A stretch of DNA of 64,000 bases, from positions 182,923-246,922 of the forward strand of contig NZ_LMUK01000051.1 of the NCBI RefSeq assembly GCF_009766005.1, in the 5' to 3' direction. Of this stretch, positions 59,226 to 64,000 are shown piece after piece (positions within the stretch are counted from its first letter, which is position 1; each line of letters begins with the position of its first letter). The notes beneath the pieces are model-generated. The model was not told the origin of the DNA. It saw only the letters and a list, made by a program, of their open reading frames with translations, and searched no databases. This DNA comes from Bradyrhizobium sp. S69 (GTDB lineage Bacteria > Pseudomonadota > Alphaproteobacteria > Rhizobiales > Xanthobacteraceae). The translations under genes were made by a program, and so were the position numbers.

Positions 59226-61109
59226 ATGCTTGCCCCGCCCATCACGTCGCTCAACCTTGCTTTGGTTGGCACCCCGAACAGCGGCAAGACCTCGTTGTTC
59301 AACGCGCTCACCGGCAGCCGCCAGCGCGCCGCGAACTATCCGGGCGTCACCGTCGAGCGAAAATCCGGAATGATTCAGACCCCGGGCGGGCGGGCGGTGA
59401 CCGTGCTCGACCTGCCCGGGACGTATTCGTTGCGTGGACGAAGTCCCGACGAAGAGATCACGCGTGACGTCGTGTTCGGTGAAATCGCCGACGAGAAAAT
59501 TCCCGACTGCATCGTTTGCGTTGCGGACGCCACCAACCTGCGGCTTAGTTTCCGGCTGCTGCTGGAGCTGAAGCAGGTCGGCCGACCGATGCTGCTGGTG
59601 CTCAACATGATCGACCTCGCGCGTCACCGCGGCATCGTGTTCGATCTGGACCGGCTGTCGTCAGAGCTCGGTATTCCCGTGGTGACGGCGGTGTCGGTGC
59701 GCAAAGGCGGCACCGCCGATCTGCTGCGCCACCTCGACGGGCTCATTCCGACTGATGCTGCCCCCAACACCTCCACAAACACTTGGCAGCCGCACTCGCC
59801 AACCGCGCTGCGCGCCTTGCAGCGGGAGGCCGACCGCATCATTGCCGCGACGGTAACGCCCCCGGCCAAGCCGGATACCGCGACGAACCGAATCGATTCC
59901 GTGGTGCTGCACCCGGTGGCTGGATTGCTGATCCTGTTGACGGTGCTGTTCGTAATGTTCCAGGCGGTGTTCAGTTGGGCACAGCCGGCGATGGATTTGC
60001 TGACCAACAGTTTCGCCGCGCTCGGACAACTCGTTCATGCCACGCTGCCCGACGGCCTGCTGCAGAGCTTCCTGCAGAACGGCGTGATTTCCGGCGTCGG
60101 CAGCGTCGTGGTCTTCCTGCCGCAGATCCTGATCCTGTTCCTATTCATCCTGCTGCTGGAGGATTTCGGCTACATGGCGCGGGCGGCGTTCCTGATGGAC
60201 CGCATCATGGGCGGCGCGGGGCTGCATGGCCGTGCCTTCATTCCGCTGTTGTCGAGTTTTGCCTGCGCTATTCCCGGCATCATGGCGGCCCGCGTAATCG
60301 ATAATAAACGCGACCGGCTGACCACGATCCTGATCGCGCCGCTGATGACCTGCTCGGCGCGCATTCCTGTCTATACGCTGATCATTTCGGCGTTCATTCC
60401 GCGCCGCGACCTGTTCGGCGGCATCAACCTGCAAGGCCTCGTGATGTTCGGCCTCTATGCCGCCGGCATCGCCAGCGCGCTCGCGGTATCGTTCGTCGCC
60501 AAGATCGTGATGTGGCGCGACTACGAACCCTCGCCGTTCATGATGGAACTGCCGGACTACAAGCTGCCGCGCGTCAAGAGCATCGCGCTCGGGCTCTACA
60601 TGCGCGCCAAGATGTTCCTGCATCGCGCCGGCACCACGATCTTCTCGATGATGGTGCTGATCTGGTTCCTGGCCTCGTTTCCGCTGCCTCCGGCCGGCGC
60701 GGAAGGCCCTGCCATCAATTACAGCCTCGCTGCCATCATCGGGCGCGCGATCGAGCCGCTACTGGCGCCGCTTGGTTTCAACTGGCAGATCGCGGTGGCG
60801 CTTATTCCGGGCATGGCGGCGCGCGAAGTCGCGGTGGCGGCGCTCGGCACGGTCTACGCCATCGAGGGCGGCGACGAAGCCGCCGAACAGATCGGACACG
60901 TGCTCGCCGCGAACTGGAGCATTGCCACGGCGCTCTCGCTGCTGGCCTGGTATATTTTCGCGCCGCAATGCGCCTCGACCCTGGCGGTGATCCGGCGCGA
61001 GACCGGCAGCTGGAAATGGATGGCCGTCACCTTTGCCTACATGCTGGTGCTGGCCTATGTCGCATCCTTGCTGACCTACAACGTCGCGCGCGCGTTCGGC
61101 CTCGGCTGA
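59226..61109 (+). CDS. feoB: ferrous iron transporter B
   Basis: The 627-residue protein has the G-domain at the N-terminus (G1 LVGTPNSGKTSLF, G2 region NYPGVTVERKSG, G3 DLPGTYSL, G4 NMID) and then the membrane part with two Gate domains (FLPQILILFLFILLLEDFGYMARAAFLMDR, LLSSFACAIPGIMAARVI). FeoB imports Fe(II) across the inner membrane. It is somewhat short compared with E. coli FeoB (773 residues) but not unlike other alphaproteobacterial forms. Confidence 0.95.
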   Translation: MLAPPITSLNLALVGTPNSGKTSLFNALTGSRQRAANYPGVTVERKSGMIQTPGGRAVTVLDLPGTYSLRGRSPDEEITRDVVFGEIADEKIPDCIVCVADATNLRLSFRLLLELKQVGRPMLLVLNMIDLARHRGIVFDLDRLSSELGIPVVTAVSVRKGGTADLLRHLDGLIPTDAAPNTSTNTWQPHSPTALRALQREADRIIAATVTPPAKPDTATNRIDSVVLHPVAGLLILLTVLFVMFQAVFSWAQPAMDLLTNSFAALGQLVHATLPDGLLQSFLQNGVISGVGSVVVFLPQILILFLFILLLEDFGYMARAAFLMDRIMGGAGLHGRAFIPLLSSFACAIPGIMAARVIDNKRDRLTTILIAPLMTCSARIPVYTLIISAFIPRRDLFGGINLQGLVMFGLYAAGIASALAVSFVAKIVMWRDYEPSPFMMELPDYKLPRVKSIALGLYMRAKMFLHRAGTTIFSMMVLIWFLASFPLPPAGAEGPAINYSLAAIIGRAIEPLLAPLGFNWQIAVALIPGMAAREVAVAALGTVYAIEGGDEAAEQIGHVLAANWSIATALSLLAWYIFAPQCASTLAVIRRETGSWKWMAVTFAYMLVLAYVASLLTYNVARAFGLG

Positions 61110-61118
61110 AGTCAGAGC

Positions 61119-62438
61119 TTAATATTTCAACGGCAGAGGCTGATCGCCGAGCATACCCTTGGCGACGATGCTGCGGGCCGCGGCAGCGTCAAGCGCATGC
61201 CGGGCAATCAGATCGCCGCACTCGGCAACGATCTGGTCGGCATCCTGCATCAGCTTGAGCTGTTTGTAGCGGTCGTCGCGATGCAGCCCCATGCTCTCGC
61301 CGACGATTTCCAGCACATTGGCGATGCGGAACGGCCAGTCGCGCTCGTGCGCGCAGAGTTCGCGGTAATCGGAATGATAGACCACGGCCAGCGCATCGAT
61401 CCCGGCTTCCGATGCCGCCAGCAATTCATTGCGCTGCAACTCGCGCCGGTAGGCCGGCAACACGTTGAGATTAACGCTTTGCAGGCCGACCGCGGGCTGG
61501 TTCAAATCGACCAGTTCAATCCCCGGGATCGCCCGCAGGATTTCCGCGGCGGCTTCCATGGTTCCCGGCACGCCGGGATGCTGATGCAGCGCGACCCGCA
61601 TCTTGACCGGCCGACGCAGCAATGGCGCCAGCTCGGTGAGCCGGCCGCGCAGAAAGCGCAGGAATGGCGTCATCTCGAAGGGTTGCGCGCCGCCCTGGCG
61701 CTCGATCGCCGGGATCGTCGTCTCGGTGAACTGGACGTAGCAACTCGGACACCAGGAAATCACCTGACCGGACTTCGAATGCGACAGCTTCTCGATCGTG
61801 CTGGTGCCCATGCGGCCGGACATCTCGACATCGCCGGTGCGCAGTTGCGAGACGCCGCAGCAATGGGTCGGTCCGCCCATCACTTGATAGGTAATGCCGA
61901 GCGTATCCATGATGTCGAGGGCGAGCAGCGCGATGTGCGGGGTCTTGAGCACGTTGCAGCCGGTGTAGAACACGAAGTCCGGCGCCTCGCTTGGCGTCGC
62001 GGCCGGCGCCGGCTTCTGGCCGAGCCGCTCCAGCATCTCGTCATCGAGTTGCAGGCGGGACAGCATGGTGACGTCGCGGCTTATTTCGCGGAAGCGTGCG
62101 ATGCCCTGGCGGCGGCGCTCCGGCAATTCATGATCGGTTTTGGCGAGGGCGACCCGCGCCATCGCCAGCAGAAAGCGCGGATTGACGCCATAGTCGCAGG
62201 CCTCGATACACTCGCCGCTGAGCATGCAGGCGGATGCCCATTGGCGCGACGCCTCCGGCCCCTCGCCGGTGCGCACGATATCGAGGATGCCGCCGATGAT
62301 GTCGCCGGCGGTCATATCCGTGATCCCGGCCGGCGCGACGCTGGGGCAGACCTCGACGCATTTGCCGCAGCGCGTGCAGGCGTCGAGCATGTCGTCCACG
62401 CGGCTATCCAACGCCGTCTCGAAAGAGATCTCGCTCAT
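61119..62438 (-). CDS. (Fe-S)-binding protein with CCG domains (LutA/GlpC type)
   Basis: From the ATG at 62438 this encodes 439 residues. Near the N-terminus are the 4Fe-4S motifs CTRCGKCVEVCP and CMLSGECIEACDYGVNP. Cys-rich CCG-type motifs follow (YTGCN, THCCGVSQL, SWCPSCYVQF). The layout is of electron-transfer subunits of lactate or glycerol-phosphate oxidation or heterodisulfide reductases. Its oxidase partner is not in the window. It converges on feoB with nine bases between the stops. Confidence 0.87.
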   Translation of the reverse strand: MSEISFETALDSRVDDMLDACTRCGKCVEVCPSVAPAGITDMTAGDIIGGILDIVRTGEGPEASRQWASACMLSGECIEACDYGVNPRFLLAMARVALAKTDHELPERRRQGIARFREISRDVTMLSRLQLDDEMLERLGQKPAPAATPSEAPDFVFYTGCNVLKTPHIALLALDIMDTLGITYQVMGGPTHCCGVSQLRTGDVEMSGRMGTSTIEKLSHSKSGQVISWCPSCYVQFTETTIPAIERQGGAQPFEMTPFLRFLRGRLTELAPLLRRPVKMRVALHQHPGVPGTMEAAAEILRAIPGIELVDLNQPAVGLQSVNLNVLPAYRRELQRNELLAASEAGIDALAVVYHSDYRELCAHERDWPFRIANVLEIVGESMGLHRDDRYKQLKLMQDADQIVAECGDLIARHALDAAAARSIVAKGMLGDQPLPLKY

Positions 62439-62679
62439 CGGCTGCAACTCCGGTCCCTAGACCCGATTCACCCGGCAAAACGTACGCTACGCTCGTGACG
62501 ATAGGCTACGCCGATCGGGCCATAAATGCGACGTGCAGGCCTCGCAACCCCGCCGCCCGCCAGCGGGCGGTCAAAAATCCGATTCCGGCTCGACATTAAA
62601 CCTGGAAAAGCTCTAAAACGGAAATCCATCAAGGCCTATCGGCCAGGTTCCGTTCCAGATTTTGTCTCCAGGTTTCGCC

Positions 62680-63909
62680 ATGGATTACAGCAAATTCTTC
62701 AGCGCCGCCCTCAATCGTCTGCATGATGAGCGGCGTTACCGGGTTTTTGCCGACCTCGAACGGATCGCGGGACGGTTTCCGCATGCGGTGTGGCATTGCC
62801 CGCAAGGTCCCCGCAACGTCGTGATCTGGTGTTCCAACGACTATCTCGGCATGGGCCAACATCCGAAGGTGGTCGGCGCCATGGTCGAGACCGCCACGCG
62901 GGTCGGCACCGGCGCCGGTGGAACCCGCAACATCGCCGGTACCCACCATCCCCTGGTGCAGCTCGAGCAGGAGCTGGCCGATCTGCACGGCAAGCAAGCC
63001 TCGCTGCTGTTCACGTCGGGCTATGTGTCGAACCAGACCGGCATTCCGACCATTGCCAAGCTCATTCCGAACTGCCTGATCCTGTCGGATGCGCTCAACC
63101 ATAATTCGATGATCGAAGGTATCCGGCAAGCCGGCTGCGAACGTCAGGTGTTCCGCCACAGCGACATGGCCCATCTGGAAGAACTTCTGATCGCCGCCGG
63201 TCCCGACCGGCCCAAGCTGATCGTCTGCGAAAGCCTTTATTCCATGGACGGCGACATCGCGCCGCTGGCCAGGATCTGCGATCTGGCCGAGCGCTATGGC
63301 GCCATGACCTATGTCGACGAGGTCCACGCGGTCGGCATGTATGGCCCGCGCGGCGGCGGCATTGCCGAGCGCGACGGCGTCATGCACCGGATCGATATCC
63401 TCGAGGGCACGCTGGCCAAGGCGTTCGGTTGCCTCGGCGGCTATATCGCCGGCTCCGCCGATATCATCGATGCGGTGCGTTCCTACGCGCCCGGCTTCAT
63501 CTTCACCACCGCGCTGCCGCCGGCGATCTGTTCGGCAGCCACCGCCGCGATCCGGCACCTGAAAACCTCCTCCTGGGAGCGCGAACGCCACCAGGACCGC
63601 GCCGCCCGGGTCAAGGCGATCCTGAATGCCGCAGGCCTGCCGGTGATGTCCAGCGACACCCACATCGTACCGTTGTTCGTCGGCGATCCCGAGCTGTGCA
63701 AGCAGGCCAGCGACCTCTTGCTGGAGCAGCACGGCATCTACATCCAGCCGATCAACTACCCGACGGTCGCCAAGGGCACCGAGCGGCTTCGGATCACGCC
63801 ATCGCCCTATCACGACGACGGATTGATCGATCAGCTCGCCGACGCCTTGTTGCAGGTCTGGGAGCGCCTCGGCCTGCCGCTGCGTGAAAAATCGCTCGCC
63901 GCCGAATAA
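62680..63909 (+). CDS. hemA: 5-aminolevulinate synthase
   Basis: The ATG at 62680 gives 409 residues, the normal size of the Shemin-pathway enzyme that joins glycine and succinyl-CoA. Conserved parts are WCSNDYLGMGQHPKVV, GTGAGGTRNIAGTHHPLVQLE, YVDEVHAVGMYGPRGGG and the PLP-lysine loop EGTLAKAFGCLGGYIAG (Lys near 248). It supplies the first precursor of heme, which suits the iron-related neighbours. Confidence 0.97.
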   Translation: MDYSKFFSAALNRLHDERRYRVFADLERIAGRFPHAVWHCPQGPRNVVIWCSNDYLGMGQHPKVVGAMVETATRVGTGAGGTRNIAGTHHPLVQLEQELADLHGKQASLLFTSGYVSNQTGIPTIAKLIPNCLILSDALNHNSMIEGIRQAGCERQVFRHSDMAHLEELLIAAGPDRPKLIVCESLYSMDGDIAPLARICDLAERYGAMTYVDEVHAVGMYGPRGGGIAERDGVMHRIDILEGTLAKAFGCLGGYIAGSADIIDAVRSYAPGFIFTTALPPAICSAATAAIRHLKTSSWERERHQDRAARVKAILNAAGLPVMSSDTHIVPLFVGDPELCKQASDLLLEQHGIYIQPINYPTVAKGTERLRITPSPYHDDGLIDQLADALLQVWERLGLPLREKSLAAE

Positions 63910-63957
63910 TCCCGCCGAATAGCGTTAACCCCACTGGCATTAACCGCCACATCGCGG

Positions 63958-63976
63958 CGGGCCCCAAGCGGGCCCG
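63958..63976 (+). terminator. hairpin after hemA
   Basis: CGGGCCC and GGGCCCG form a 7-bp GC-only stem with a CAAGC loop, 49 bases after the hemA stop. No T-run follows, so it may be a Rho-dependent pause or mere chance rather than an intrinsic terminator. Confidence 0.35.
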
Positions 63977-64000
63977 GGCACCGTGCTTTACCGGTCTAAT

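Noticed and set aside
62604..62616. Second Irr-type box before hemA as a feature
   Set aside because: GGAAAAGCTCTAA matches the recalled ICE core at only about 9 of 12 positions, so it is mentioned only together with the feo site.

Overview
The window reads as an alphaproteobacterial chromosome of the Bradyrhizobium / Rhodopseudomonas type (Nitrobacteraceae). The evidence is a GC-rich core, the neighbourhood yacG-maf-LMW phosphatase-UPF0262-hisD-DUF2948-murA, an Omp25-like porin, a short-type ALA synthase (HemA), and dispersed intergenic palindromes typical of this group. No species can be named from sequence alone.

Layout. (1) About 1-21.8 kb is an accessory island that abuts the 3' end of a tRNA-Phe gene (21818-21893, minus). 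It is more AT-rich than the rest and is made of short, mostly hypothetical modules: an AbiU2-like HEPN protein with a membrane partner, two divergent trypsin-like proteases, two overlapping exported proteins (one KTSC), a GrlR-like gene with a membrane protein, DUF2971, four small CxxC proteins, a lipoprotein, a DUF262 + HEPN nuclease pair, an ISL3-type insertion sequence that splits a 290-codon gene, a frameshifted DUF4238 gene, a secreted HExxH peptidase divergent from an XRE regulator, and an ArdC-like antirestriction protein beside the tRNA. A short hairpin-containing repeat occurs three times between these modules. No integrase is visible, so the other end of the island lies outside the window.

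(2) 22-34 kb is core housekeeping: yacG, maf, a low-molecular-weight phosphatase, UPF0262, hisD, DUF2948 and murA on the minus strand. They are followed by two NAD(P)-binding proteins, a TetR gene with a clear operator, a chloroperoxidase-like hydrolase, a membrane protein, a UBP zinc finger with a cNMP/FAD oxidoreductase, and tRNA-Thr. (3) 34.5-42.2 kb holds a HerA-like ATPase, a three-domain Aas-like lipid enzyme translationally coupled to an alpha/beta hydrolase, and a YiaA/B-PspA envelope-stress cluster beside a TetR gene with two operators. (4) 42.2-49.1 kb is an aromatic-compound region: LysR, FAD monooxygenase, TctC-type binding protein, a 3-hydroxybenzoate 4-monooxygenase-like enzyme and a divergent aldehyde dehydrogenase. 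(5) 49.1-54.3 kb is a tripartite drug efflux operon (EmrA-EmrB-outer membrane factor) with a divergent TetR. (6) 54.3-64 kb carries an Omp25-like porin, a chemoreceptor, an MBL hydrolase, feoAB with an Irr-like motif, a LutA/GlpC-type iron-sulfur protein and hemA, so the last part is concerned with iron and heme.

Most striking observations: an insertion sequence whose removal, with one copy of its 7-bp target duplication, restores a continuous reading frame; the three-copy repeat of the island; a 14-bp tandem triplication across the feoA start codon that creates two five-codon leader ORFs; and several clean palindromic operators that tie regulators to their neighbours.
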